A stretch of 37,239 nucleotides of DNA, from contig JBHAEG010000068.1 in the NCBI GenBank assembly GCA_041855445.1, forward strand, positions 1 to 37,239. The letters run 5' to 3'. The position numbers were made by a program, and so were the translations under genes. The number at the start of each line of letters is the position of its first letter. The first letter of the stretch is position 1. The DNA is from Faucicola sp041855445 (GTDB lineage: Bacteria > Pseudomonadota > Gammaproteobacteria > Pseudomonadales > Moraxellaceae). The notes under the pieces were generated by a model. The model did no database searches. It was not told the DNA's origin and worked only from the letters and a program-made list of their open reading frames with translations. Below, piece after piece: positions 1 through 7,073 of the stretch.

Positions 1-131
1 AATTTATTGTGTTTCTTTAAATAGTTATAGCTTAATTCATTAACATAATTCCACACAAAATTAACCTGCCCAGCTAATTGGGTTAGCACTTTGGCGTGTT
101 TGTCTTTTATGCGGAGTTTGAGTGTTTTCAT
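1..131 (-). CDS. tnpB: TnpB/OrfB-family protein of an IS200/IS605-type element, N-terminal fragment cut by the window edge
   Basis: Reading the minus strand from an ATG at 131 gives 43 open codons to the window edge. The protein starts MKTLKLRIKDKHAKVL and continues with an NFVWNYVNE segment. This is the usual N-terminus of TnpB/OrfB proteins (RNA-guided nucleases carried by IS200/IS605 and IS1341-type elements). The RuvC-like DED residues and the zinc finger lie outside the window, so activity cannot be judged. No tnpA is seen upstream (131-256), so this is either a tnpB-only element or one with tnpA elsewhere. The fragment is richer in G+C than the neighbouring transporter gene. The family call rests on the short N-terminus alone. 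Confidence 0.72.
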   Translation of the reverse strand, partial: MKTLKLRIKDKHAKVLTQLAGQVNFVWNYVNELSYNYLKKHNK

Positions 132-172
132 ATCGTCATGGTAGCATATTTTAAGTTATATTTGAATATCGA

Positions 173-214
173 CCGCCTTATATCTCCGCTCTAAAGTGTG
201 GAGTTTTACGGCGG
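173..214. repeat. Imperfect palindrome, candidate left end of the tnpB element
   Basis: Outer arms CCGCC (173-177) and GGCGG (210-214) enclose inner arms CTCCGC (184-189) and GTGGAG (198-203, one G-T pair) around an 8-nt loop. It lies about 40 nt upstream of the tnpB start and about 40 nt past the stop of the transporter gene. IS200/IS605 elements use subterminal hairpins of this kind for single-strand recognition. The exact element boundary and target site cannot be set without an empty-site comparison. Confidence 0.5.
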
Positions 215-256
215 ATTGGATAAAAAAGTCTATTTACAAAAGAAATTTAGCATATT

Positions 257-1024
257 TCAAGTAAAAAATATATATTTAATTAACATTGCAAAACACATCA
301 ACACAATCATTGGGCGAATAATTGTAACCCCTCCTTTAATCGCCATCTGTGAACCAAAATATGCCCCTATAGCCTGCCCTATCATCATTGAAATACCCAA
401 CAACCAAAGCACTTGCCCTCCAATAATAAACACCACCAATGAGGCAAGATTTGTTGCAAAATTCAACACCTTAGCAACACCTGTTGCTCGTATAATTTGC
501 ATACCCAAAAGACCAACACCACTTAATGAAAAAAACATACCTGTACCAGGTCCAATATAACCATCATAAAACCCAATCAAAGGCACAACTGTTTTTTGCC
601 AAACTTTTTTAGATAGTTTTGGAGTTCTCTCAATATCACCTAAATTCGGAGCAAATAACGTATAAATACCAATAAACCCTAATAAAAAAGGAATAATTTT
701 TTTTAACATATCAGGTGGTGATAAACTTACCACCAATGTACCCAACATTGCTCCCATAAAAGCCATAATAATTGCTGACTTAATTTCTATCGGACGAATA
801 ACGCCTTTTCTTATCATCGCCACTGAAGCGGAAAAAGACCCTGCAGTCGCTTGCAACTTATTCGTAGCTAAAGCTGGTAATAACGGTACATTTGCCACTA
901 ACATTGCAGGAATGGTTAATAAACCGCCTCCTCCTGCGATTGCATCGACAAATCCTGCCACCATCGCAACCATAGACAATATCAACAAAGTTTGCCAAGA
1001 CAAATCAACCGCTAAATCAAACAC
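257..1024 (-). CDS. TauE/SafE (TSUP) family membrane transporter, YfcA-like
   Basis: This is a 255-residue, very hydrophobic protein of the sulfite exporter TauE/SafE (DUF81, TSUP) family. The family moves small anions such as sulfite or organosulfonates across the inner membrane; the substrate here is unknown. The two internal repeats are visible: GFVDAIAGGGGLLTIPAML (about 24-42) and GFYDGYIGPGTGMFF (151-165), followed by ATGVAKVLNFATNLASL (180-196). Length matches E. coli YfcA (about 267). The start is a GTG directly preceded by an in-frame stop, with GGTGA as a likely ribosome site. The gene lies downstream of the rplQ terminator on the same strand. A weak -10 (TAGAAT, 1058-1053) may give it its own promoter. 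The candidate IS end sits just beyond its stop. Confidence 0.85.
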   Translation of the reverse strand: MFDLAVDLSWQTLLILSMVAMVAGFVDAIAGGGGLLTIPAMLVANVPLLPALATNKLQATAGSFSASVAMIRKGVIRPIEIKSAIIMAFMGAMLGTLVVSLSPPDMLKKIIPFLLGFIGIYTLFAPNLGDIERTPKLSKKVWQKTVVPLIGFYDGYIGPGTGMFFSLSGVGLLGMQIIRATGVAKVLNFATNLASLVVFIIGGQVLWLLGISMMIGQAIGAYFGSQMAIKGGVTIIRPMIVLMCFAMLIKYIFFT

Positions 1025-1063
1025 TTATTCACCATATTATTCATTGTCCAATATTCTATTCAT

Positions 1064-1096
1064 AAAAAAACCCTATAAGTAATAATACTTATAGGG
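1064..1096 (-). terminator. Intrinsic terminator after rplQ (end of the alpha group)
   Basis: Arms 1071-1081 and 1086-1096 pair over 11 bp around a 4-nt loop. On the minus strand the stem is followed by seven T (1070-1064). It starts 23 nt past the rplQ stop codon and ends the ribosomal block. Confidence 0.9.
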
Positions 1097-1118
1097 CTTT
1101 TAAATATATCAATGATGA

Positions 1119-1478
1119 TTAGTCACGATCAACTAATTCAACATATGCCATAGGGGCAGCATCGCCATCACGATAACCACATTTGATAATACGTAAATAG
1201 CCACCTGGACGAGCTTTATAGCGTGGACCTAGTGTGCTAAATAACTTACCAACAGTTGCTTTATTGCGTAAACGATTAAACGCTAAACGACGATTAGCAA
1301 CGCTATCTTCTTTTGCTAAAGTAATAAGTGGCTCTGCCACACGGCGTAATTCTTTAGCTTTTGGTAAAGTGGTTTTAATAAGCTCATGTTCAAATAATGA
1401 ATTTGTCATATTTTGGAACATAGCCTTACGATGGCTACTGGTACGACCCAGTTTAACTCCACTGTTACGATGTCGCAT
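1119..1478 (-). CDS. rplQ: 50S ribosomal protein L17
   Basis: L17, 119 residues (family about 120-130), starts MRHRNSGVKLGRTSSHRKAM, the highly conserved opening of bacterial L17. It binds 23S rRNA near the exit-tunnel side of the large subunit. It is the last gene of the alpha group, 20 nt after rpoA and upstream of a strong terminator, the same order as in E. coli (rpsM-rpsK-rpsD-rpoA-rplQ). Nothing is missing from the family core. Confidence 0.97.
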   Translation of the reverse strand: MRHRNSGVKLGRTSSHRKAMFQNMTNSLFEHELIKTTLPKAKELRRVAEPLITLAKEDSVANRRLAFNRLRNKATVGKLFSTLGPRYKARPGGYLRIIKCGYRDGDAAPMAYVELVDRD

Positions 1479-1498
1479 GGTTAAACTTCCTTTAAATT

Positions 1499-2506
1499 TT
1501 AACGGCTACGATAAGAAAAACGGTCATCAACACGTAAATCAGCAGGTGGCCAATTCTCTAGACGCATACCTAATTCTAAATCTTTTGAAGCCAATACGTC
1601 TTTAATTTCTGTTAATGATTTCTTACCTAGATTTGGGGTTTTCAATAGTTCAGTCTCTGAACGTTGTACCAAATCGCCAATATAGTAAATGTTTTCCGCT
1701 TTTAAGCAATTTGCTGAGCGAACCGTTAATTCCAAGTCATCCACTGGCCGTAATAACACAGGGTCAACTTCTTCTTTTTCTTTCACTGGCTCTGGTGCTT
1801 CTTCTGCTTCTAAATCAACAAACACAGCGATTTGTTGCTGTAAAATAGTTGCTGCTTTACGAATAGCTTCCTCTGGGTCGATTGTACCATTGGTTTCAAG
1901 CTCAATGATTAATCTATCCAAATCAGTGCGTTGTTCTACACGAGCATTTTCTACTTGATAGGCAACCCGTACAATTGGACTATAACTTGCATCTAATTTT
2001 AAACGCCCAATCGTCTTTGTATCTGCATTTTCTTTACGAGTATTAGCAGGCTCATAACCACGCCCCACCACTACACGCAAACGCATTTTTAAATGCCCAC
2101 GGTCACTTAGTGTACCTAACACCAAGTCAGGATTGATAATTTCAACACTATGTGGCAGTTCAATATCTGACGCTAACACCACACCAGGACCTTGTTTATC
2201 AAGGGTTAAAAATACTTCATTTTGCTCATGTAATTGAATTGCCAAACCTTTTAAATTTAGCAATAAATCCAACACATCTTCTTGTAGCCCTTCTAATGTG
2301 GAATATTCATGGTCCACACCTTCAATTTCTGCTTCAATAACAGCAGCACCTGGCAACGAAGATAATAGAATACGGCGAAGGGCATTGCCTAATGTATGCC
2401 CAAAGCCACGTTCTAACGGTTCGAGCGTGACTTTTGCATGCGTTTCACTAACCACATCCACATGAATGGCATTGGGTGTGAGAAACTCAGTAGCGTTTAG
2501 CATCAT
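1499..2506 (-). CDS. rpoA: DNA-directed RNA polymerase subunit alpha
   Basis: RNA polymerase alpha, 335 residues (E. coli 329). The N-terminal assembly domain (about 1-235) contains the conserved LEPLERGFGHTLGNALRRIL block (about 28-47). An acidic linker rich in E, P and K (about 233-250) leads to the C-terminal domain (about 255-325) with VRSANCLK; R263 there corresponds to E. coli R265, the UP-element and CRP contact. The start is the first of two ATGs, with GAGGTG seven nt upstream. Coupling to ribosomal protein genes is the usual arrangement. Confidence 0.98.
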   Translation of the reverse strand: MMLNATEFLTPNAIHVDVVSETHAKVTLEPLERGFGHTLGNALRRILLSSLPGAAVIEAEIEGVDHEYSTLEGLQEDVLDLLLNLKGLAIQLHEQNEVFLTLDKQGPGVVLASDIELPHSVEIINPDLVLGTLSDRGHLKMRLRVVVGRGYEPANTRKENADTKTIGRLKLDASYSPIVRVAYQVENARVEQRTDLDRLIIELETNGTIDPEEAIRKAATILQQQIAVFVDLEAEEAPEPVKEKEEVDPVLLRPVDDLELTVRSANCLKAENIYYIGDLVQRSETELLKTPNLGKKSLTEIKDVLASKDLELGMRLENWPPADLRVDDRFSYRSR

Positions 2507-2537
2507 AATGTCACCTCGATTGTATTATATTAATTAA

Positions 2538-3179
2538 TTATTTTGAATACAGCTCAACAATTAAGCTTTCATTGATTTCAGCTGGTAAATCTGCACGGTC
2601 TGGTGCTTGCTTAAATGTACCTTGCATTTTGCTATGGTCTACTTCTAACCATTGTGGTACTTCACGCTGAGATGCCAACTCAATCGCATTTTTTACACGT
2701 AATTGTTCTTTTGCTTTTTCATGTACGGCGATTACATCACCATCACCTAATTGGATAGATGGAATATTAACACGTACAAATTCATCACGACCAGCTTTTT
2801 TCACCAAAATTGCACGATGGCTAACTAATTGGCGAGCTTCTGCACGTGTCGCACCAAAACCCATACGATATACAACATTGTCCAAACGGCGTTCTAACAT
2901 TTGTAACAAGTTTTCACCTGTTGCACCACGCATACGAGCTGCTTCTTTATAGTAGTTAGAAAATTGACGCTCTAAAACGCCATATATACGTTTAACTTTT
3001 TGTTTTTCACGTAATTGTGAAGCATATTCAGAAGTTTTGCTACGAGGATTACCATGTTGCCCTGGTGCACGCCCAGCTTTTTTGGTTTTTTCTTCGTACG
3101 CTTTTACACCTGATTTTAAATGTAAATCAGTACCTTCACGACGTGATAATTTTAATTTAGGACCTAGATAACGGGCCAT
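2538..3179 (-). CDS. rpsD: 30S ribosomal protein S4
   Basis: S4, 213 residues (E. coli 206), is a primary 16S rRNA binder and, in E. coli, the translational repressor of the alpha operon. The start is MARYLGPKLKLSRREGTDL, with AAGGAG seven nt upstream. Longer in-frame readings upstream run into the end of rpsK and lack family similarity. The S4 RNA-binding domain begins at RRLDNVVYRMGF (97-108). The N-terminal zinc cysteines of some S4 proteins are absent, so this is the zinc-free form. The candidate regulatory leader ahead of rpsM is its likely target. Confidence 0.97.
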   Translation of the reverse strand: MARYLGPKLKLSRREGTDLHLKSGVKAYEEKTKKAGRAPGQHGNPRSKTSEYASQLREKQKVKRIYGVLERQFSNYYKEAARMRGATGENLLQMLERRLDNVVYRMGFGATRAEARQLVSHRAILVKKAGRDEFVRVNIPSIQLGDGDVIAVHEKAKEQLRVKNAIELASQREVPQWLEVDHSKMQGTFKQAPDRADLPAEINESLIVELYSK

Positions 3180-3190
3180 GAATAGTCTCC

Positions 3191-3580
3191 TTATACGCGA
3201 CGTTTTTTCGGTGCACGGCAACCATTATGTGGAATAGGGGTTACATCACTGATACTATTAATTTTATAACCCAAAGCACCTAAAGCTCGTACCGCAGACT
3301 CACGACCTGGTCCTGGACCTTTTACCAAGACATCAATATTTTTAACACCATATTCTTGAGCTGCTTTACCTGCAACTTCTGCTGCAACCTGTGCTGCAAA
3401 TGGTGTTGATTTACGTGACCCACGGAAGCCTTGTCCACCTGAGGTAGCCCAAGCCAAAGCATTACCTTGACGGTCGGTAATGGTAACAATGGTGTTATTA
3501 AAAGACGCATGAATATGAGCAACGCCCTCTGATACTGAGCGACGAGTCACTTTTTTGCGACTATGAGTGTCTTTTGCCAT
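3191..3580 (-). CDS. rpsK: 30S ribosomal protein S11
   Basis: S11, 129 residues, identical in length to E. coli S11. It shows the conserved HASFNNTIVTITDRQGNALAW block (about 24-44) and the C-terminal DVTPIPHNGCRAPKKRR. It forms part of the 30S platform, contacting S7 and S18 near the mRNA exit. It sits between rpsM and rpsD with short spacers and has no sign of separate transcription. Confidence 0.98.
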   Translation of the reverse strand: MAKDTHSRKKVTRRSVSEGVAHIHASFNNTIVTITDRQGNALAWATSGGQGFRGSRKSTPFAAQVAAEVAGKAAQEYGVKNIDVLVKGPGPGRESAVRALGALGYKINSISDVTPIPHNGCRAPKKRRV

Positions 3581-3600
3581 CTTTTAGCTTCCTAAGTTAT

Positions 3601-3957
3601 TTACTTTTTAATTGCTTTGCGTGGACCCTTACGAGTACGCGCGTTAGTTTTTGTACGCTGACCATTGACTGGTAAGCCACGACGATGACGTAACCCACGA
3701 TAGCAACCTAAGTCCACTAAACGTTTGATATTCATCGAAATTTCACGACGCAAGTCACCTTCAGTCGTGTAGTTTGCAACCTGTGCACGGACAGCGTCTA
3801 GCTGGGCATCATTTAACTCGCTGATTTTAGTTGTTGGTGCGATATTTACTGCTTCTAAAATCTTTGCAGCTGTAGTGCGACCAATACCAAAAATGTAAGT
3901 CAATGAAATAACAGCATGTTTATTGTCCGGAATATTAACACCGGCGATACGAGCCAT
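3601..3957 (-). CDS. rpsM: 30S ribosomal protein S13
   Basis: S13, 118 residues, exactly the E. coli length when started at MARIAGVNIPDNKHAVISL. GGAG lies eight nt before this ATG. An upstream in-frame reading (to 4023) passes through leader sequence and is not protein-like. Family features seen: LTYIFGIGRTTA (about 20-31) and the C-terminal basic tail GQRTKTNARTRKGPRK, which contacts P-site tRNA. It is the first gene of the alpha group, and its 5' leader carries a promoter and a structured element (see the regulatory entries). Confidence 0.97.
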   Translation of the reverse strand: MARIAGVNIPDNKHAVISLTYIFGIGRTTAAKILEAVNIAPTTKISELNDAQLDAVRAQVANYTTEGDLRREISMNIKRLVDLGCYRGLRHRRGLPVNGQRTKTNARTRKGPRKAIKK

Positions 3958-3965
3958 TGACATTT

Positions 3966-4000
3966 CTCCAATTACAGAATAAAGATGCTGTAACATCTTT
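3966..4000 (-). promoter_or_regulatory. Structured rpsM leader: hairpin with a loop complementary to a segment before the Shine-Dalgarno
   Basis: On the minus strand AAAGATG (4000-3994) pairs with CATCTTT (3987-3981), a 7-bp stem. The six-base loop TTACAG (3993-3988) is the exact complement of CTGTAA (3977-3972). That segment ends three nt before the GGAG Shine-Dalgarno (3969-3966) of rpsM. The RNA can form a pseudoknot or two competing hairpins next to the ribosome site. In E. coli S4 represses this operon through a pseudoknot at the same place. That the element is S4-responsive here is inferred. Confidence 0.6.
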
Positions 4001-4021
4001 GATGAAGTAGGTATTCTAACC

Positions 4022-4030
4022 ATTATAACA
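4022..4030 (-). promoter_or_regulatory. Possible second alpha-group promoter, extended -10 TGTTATAAT
   Basis: The minus strand reads TGTTATAAT (4030-4022), a perfect extended -10. The nearest TTG-type -35 (TTGTCG, 4054-4049) is 21 nt away, which is too far. It may be a second start, or a leftover of AT-rich leader sequence. Confidence 0.4.
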
Positions 4031-4055
4031 TAAAAATGATGAGAATAACGACAAG

Positions 4056-4079
4056 TAGCGGATAATACATTATCCGCTA
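4056..4079. repeat. Perfect inverted repeat over the alpha-group -10 box
   Basis: TAGCGGATAA (4056-4065) and TTATCCGCTA (4070-4079) are perfect 10-bp arms around a 4-nt centre. No T-run follows on the minus strand, so it is not a good terminator for secY-rpmJ transcripts. It overlaps the -10 and discriminator of the TTGCAA promoter and could be an operator or an RNA processing stem. Confidence 0.55.
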
Positions 4080-4090
4080 TCTTTTTGCAA
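4062..4090 (-). promoter_or_regulatory. Candidate alpha-group promoter (TTGCAA, 17 nt, TATTAT)
   Basis: -35 TTGCAA (4090-4085), a 17-nt spacer and -10 TATTAT (4067-4062) are followed by a GC-rich discriminator CCGCTAC. The box pair matches the promoters ahead of rpsJ and rplN. It would give a leader of about 98 nt before rpsM. A 10-bp perfect inverted repeat (4056-4079) covers its -10. Confidence 0.65.
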
Positions 4091-4098
4091 GTACTAAT

Positions 4099-4215
4099 TT
4101 AGCCTTGACGTTGTTTGTGGCGAGGTTCTGAGCTACAAATAACATGTACAACCCCTTTACGGCGTACAATTTTACAGCTACCACAAATTTTTTTAACAGA
4201 TGCTTGAACTTTCAT
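4099..4215 (-). CDS. rpmJ: 50S ribosomal protein L36
   Basis: A 38-residue ORF beginning MKVQASVKKICGSCKIVRRK and ending EPRHKQRQG is bacterial L36. The zinc ligands C11, C14, C27 and H33 are all present (zinc-binding form). AAGGAG lies seven nt before the ATG. It sits between secY and rpsM as in E. coli. L36 is a late-assembling protein of the large subunit that binds 23S rRNA. Confidence 0.95.
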   Translation of the reverse strand: MKVQASVKKICGSCKIVRRKGVVHVICSSEPRHKQRQG

Positions 4216-4231
4216 TTTAAGCTCCTTCAAG

Positions 4232-5569
4232 TTAAGATTGATTAATGCTTGTTGAATTATTGACCAATGAATAATCATGGTATTGGTGTGTCATCAAATG
4301 AGCTTTAACTTGAGCAATAAAGTCCATAATTACCACAACCACAATCAATAAAGAGGTTCCACCTAGTTGAAATGGAATGCCAAATGCTGATTGTAAAATC
4401 ATAGGCATTAAACAAATAATTGTCATATAAATCGCACCAATAAAGGTTAAACGATTTAGTACATGGTCTAAATAACGTTGAGTTTGTTGTCCTGGTCGAA
4501 TACCTGGAATATATGCTCCACTACGTTTTAAGTTTTCAGCAACTTCTTTAGGGCTAAATACCAATGCGGTATAAAAGTAACAAAAGAAGATAATCATCGC
4601 CCCAAATATTACTAAATATAATGGTTGGCCTGGTGATAAAACCAATGCCATATTTTGCAATATTTTTTGAAATAAACTGGGGTCAGCTGAATGACCTACC
4701 CATTGCCCTAAACTTGCAGGAAATAGCAATAAAGAGCTTGCAAAAATTGCAGGAATTACCCCCGCCATATTCAATTTTAATGGTAGATGTGACTGCTGTT
4801 GAGCGTAAATTTTGCGACCTTGTTGCTGTTTTTGAGCATAATTCACAGGCACTCTGCGTTGTGCTCTTTCAATAAAAACAATACCTGCAGTCACGGCTAT
4901 ACCAAGCGAAGCAAAGATAAATAAGGCGATTAAACTCATTTGATCTTGCTGTACTGCATTTATTGATTGACTAATCATACTTGGCATTGTGGCAACAATA
5001 CCTGCCAAAATCAGCATTGAAATACCATTACCAATACCGCGTTCAGTAATCTGCTCACCTAGCCACATTAAAAACATCGCTCCTGCAACCAAAGAGGTTA
5101 CTGCAGGTACATAAAAAGTTAGTCCAGATGATAGCGTCAAGCCACCACTGATTAAGCCCGTACACATACCAACAGCTTGTACAAATGCCAGTAATAATGT
5201 ACCTTGACGAGTATATTTATTAATTTGACGTTGTCCAGCCTGTCCTTCTTTTTTTAATGCTTCTAAAGAAGGGATAACTGCAGACATCATTTGTACAATA
5301 ATCGAAGCAGAGATATAAGGCATGATGCCCAGAGCCATAATTGACATACGCTCTAAAGCACCACCTGAAAACATATTAAATAAACCTAGAATGGTATTTT
5401 CATTTGTTCTGAAAAACTCTTCTAATGTTATTGGGTTTATTCCTGGAATAGGAACATGAGAACCCAAGCGATAAACAACTAAGGCACCCAACAAAAATAA
5501 TAATCGACCAAATAATTCATCGTATTTTCGAATAAACGCTAATGGGTTCATTGTTGAATGCTTAGCCAT
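4232..5569 (-). CDS. secY: Protein translocase subunit SecY
   Basis: SecY, 445 residues (E. coli 443), forms the ten-helix channel of the SecYEG translocon in the inner membrane. It is the partner of the SecA encoded at 29022-31838. Conserved regions seen: LGSHVPIPGINP near the N-terminus (about 36-47), the plug-region FNMFSGGALERMSIMALGIMPYISASIIVQ, ITERGIGNGISMLI, and YINRQ-like basic loops; the C-terminus is short and hydrophilic. It lies 6 nt after rplO and upstream of rpmJ, the usual end of the spc group. Confidence 0.97.
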   Translation of the reverse strand: MAKHSTMNPLAFIRKYDELFGRLLFLLGALVVYRLGSHVPIPGINPITLEEFFRTNENTILGLFNMFSGGALERMSIMALGIMPYISASIIVQMMSAVIPSLEALKKEGQAGQRQINKYTRQGTLLLAFVQAVGMCTGLISGGLTLSSGLTFYVPAVTSLVAGAMFLMWLGEQITERGIGNGISMLILAGIVATMPSMISQSINAVQQDQMSLIALFIFASLGIAVTAGIVFIERAQRRVPVNYAQKQQQGRKIYAQQQSHLPLKLNMAGVIPAIFASSLLLFPASLGQWVGHSADPSLFQKILQNMALVLSPGQPLYLVIFGAMIIFFCYFYTALVFSPKEVAENLKRSGAYIPGIRPGQQTQRYLDHVLNRLTFIGAIYMTIICLMPMILQSAFGIPFQLGGTSLLIVVVVIMDFIAQVKAHLMTHQYHDYSLVNNSTSINQS

Positions 5570-5575
5570 TTAGGA

Positions 5576-6016
5576 TTACTCCTCAACGGTACCACCAGCA
5601 GCTTCAATAGCAGCTTTAGCACCTTTAGTCACTTTTACGCCTTTGAATGTATACGCTTTAGTCACATTACCAGACAAGATAATACGAACACGTTGCATAT
5701 CACGGCGAACAATATTAGCCTGTTTTAACGTTTCAAGGCTAACAACATCACCTTCAATTTTATTTAATTCTGACAAGCGTACTTCAGCTGTTACCAATGC
5801 GATTTGGCTAGTGAAACCAAATTTTGGTAAACGACGGTATAAAGGCATTTGACCACCTTCAAAACCTGAGCGAATACCTGAACCTGAGCGAGAGGTTTGA
5901 CCTTTTACACCACGTCCACCAGTTTTACCTAAACCAGAACCAATACCACGTCCACGACGATGTTTAGTTTTTTTAGAACCTTCAGCTGGTGCTAATTCAT
6001 TTAATTTAAGACCCAT
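5576..6016 (-). CDS. rplO: 50S ribosomal protein L15
   Basis: L15, 146 residues (E. coli 144), starts MGLKLNELAPAEGSKKTKHR and has the glycine- and arginine-rich RNA-binding region GGRGVKGQTSRSGSGIRSGF (about 33-52). It joins domains of 23S rRNA late in 50S assembly. Its ATG overlaps the TAA of rpmD by one base (TAATG), which suggests translational coupling. Confidence 0.97.
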   Translation of the reverse strand: MGLKLNELAPAEGSKKTKHRRGRGIGSGLGKTGGRGVKGQTSRSGSGIRSGFEGGQMPLYRRLPKFGFTSQIALVTAEVRLSELNKIEGDVVSLETLKQANIVRRDMQRVRIILSGNVTKAYTFKGVKVTKGAKAAIEAAGGTVEE

Positions 6017-6195
6017 TATGCTTCCTCCACTTTAACCATATAGTTAATGCGGTTTACCATACCACGGGTAGAAGGGGTATCTTCAACTTCGACAGTATGT
6101 CCAATACGACGTAACCCTAAGCCTTTTAAACAAGCTTTATGACTTGCTAAGCGATGGGAGCTCGACTTTATTTGAGTAACTTTCATCTTTTTCAT
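6016..6195 (-). CDS. rpmD: 50S ribosomal protein L30
   Basis: L30, 59 residues as in E. coli, started at MKKMKVTQIKSSSHRL. GAGGTG lies seven nt before this ATG, so the upstream in-frame GTG would fall in the ribosome site itself and is rejected. The family signature GLGLRRIGHTVEVEDTPSTR is clear. It is a small 23S rRNA-binding protein, between rpsE and rplO in the standard order. Confidence 0.96.
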   Translation of the reverse strand: MKKMKVTQIKSSSHRLASHKACLKGLGLRRIGHTVEVEDTPSTRGMVNRINYMVKVEEA

Positions 6196-6211
6196 CGTTA
6201 TCCACCTCACC

Positions 6212-6709
6212 TTAGCCTAAGATTTCTTCAACCGTTTTGCCACGTTTTGCAGCCATTTTCTCTGGTGAAGACATTTCTTTTAAACCATTGAATGTTGCAC
6301 GCACAACGTTAGCTGCATTGGTTGAACCATAACACTTTGCTAAAACGTTTTCTACACCAGCAACCTCAAGTACTGCACGCATTGCACCACCAGCAATAAC
6401 ACCTGTACCTTCAGAAGCAGGTTGCATATAAACACGGCTCGCACCATGACGGGCATTAATTGGGTGTTGTAATGTTGTACCATCTAATTCAACAGTAATC
6501 ATGTTGCGTTTTGCAGCTTCTAATGCTTTTTGAATAGCTGCTGGCACTTCACGAGCTTTACCACGACCAAAACCGACACGACCATTACCATCACCAACGA
6601 CAGTTAAAGCAGTAAATGAGAAAATACGACCACCTTTAACAACTTTGGCAACACGGTCAACTGCAACTAAGCGTTCTACTAAACCTTCTGTTTGTTCAAC
6701 TTTAGCCAT
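6212..6709 (-). CDS. rpsE: 30S ribosomal protein S5
   Basis: S5, 165 residues (E. coli 166). The double-stranded-RNA-binding-like N-terminal domain holds VVKGGRIFSFTALTVVGDGN (about 23-42) and then GRVGFGRGKA. The C-terminal domain holds GVENVLAKCYGSTNAANVVRATF. S5 contacts S4 and S8, helps decoding accuracy and mRNA unwinding, and is the classic spectinomycin-resistance locus (the loop around VKGGRIFSF). Spacing to rplR is two nt. Confidence 0.97.
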   Translation of the reverse strand: MAKVEQTEGLVERLVAVDRVAKVVKGGRIFSFTALTVVGDGNGRVGFGRGKAREVPAAIQKALEAAKRNMITVELDGTTLQHPINARHGASRVYMQPASEGTGVIAGGAMRAVLEVAGVENVLAKCYGSTNAANVVRATFNGLKEMSSPEKMAAKRGKTVEEILG

Positions 6710-6711
6710 GC

Positions 6712-7062
6712 TTAAAACTCCAATCCATTTTCACGAGCAGCATCTGCTAATGCTTTAACGCGACCATGATATTTAAATCCACTACGATCAAAAGCAACTT
6801 TTGTTACACCAACAGCTTTTGCACGTTCAGCAATTAATTTACCTACCGCTGTGGCAGCATCAATATTTCCAGTTTGACCTGCACGTAATGTTGCATCTAG
6901 TGTTGATGCTTGTGCCAATACTTCACCACCTGTTGATGAAATAATTTGTGCATAAATATGACGAGATGTTCTATTTACAGATAAACGATTTACACCTAAA
7001 CCACGGATATGTGCACGAGTCTTTTTAGCTCGACGTAAACGAGCAGCTTTTTTATCAAACAT
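6712..7062 (-). CDS. rplR: 50S ribosomal protein L18
   Basis: L18, 116 residues (E. coli 117), starts MFDKKAARLRRAKKTRAHIR, the basic arm that binds 5S rRNA. It ends with the conserved FDRSGFKYHGRVKALADAAR region. With L5 (also encoded here) it loads 5S rRNA into the central protuberance. It sits between rplF and rpsE in the usual order, 11 nt after rplF. Confidence 0.97.
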   Translation of the reverse strand: MFDKKAARLRRAKKTRAHIRGLGVNRLSVNRTSRHIYAQIISSTGGEVLAQASTLDATLRAGQTGNIDAATAVGKLIAERAKAVGVTKVAFDRSGFKYHGRVKALADAARENGLEF

Positions 7063-7073
7063 ATCATTTCACC

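Noticed and set aside
198..560. Open frame of 120 codons on the plus strand
   Set aside because: It lies opposite the TauE/SafE gene, whose motifs are clear; the plus-strand product has no recognisable domain.
3958..4023. N-terminal extension of S13
   Set aside because: It would cover the leader hairpin and ribosome site; the shorter start gives the family length of 118.
4056..4079. Terminator for the spc group
   Set aside because: The stem is perfect, but no T-run follows on the minus strand, and it coincides with a promoter.
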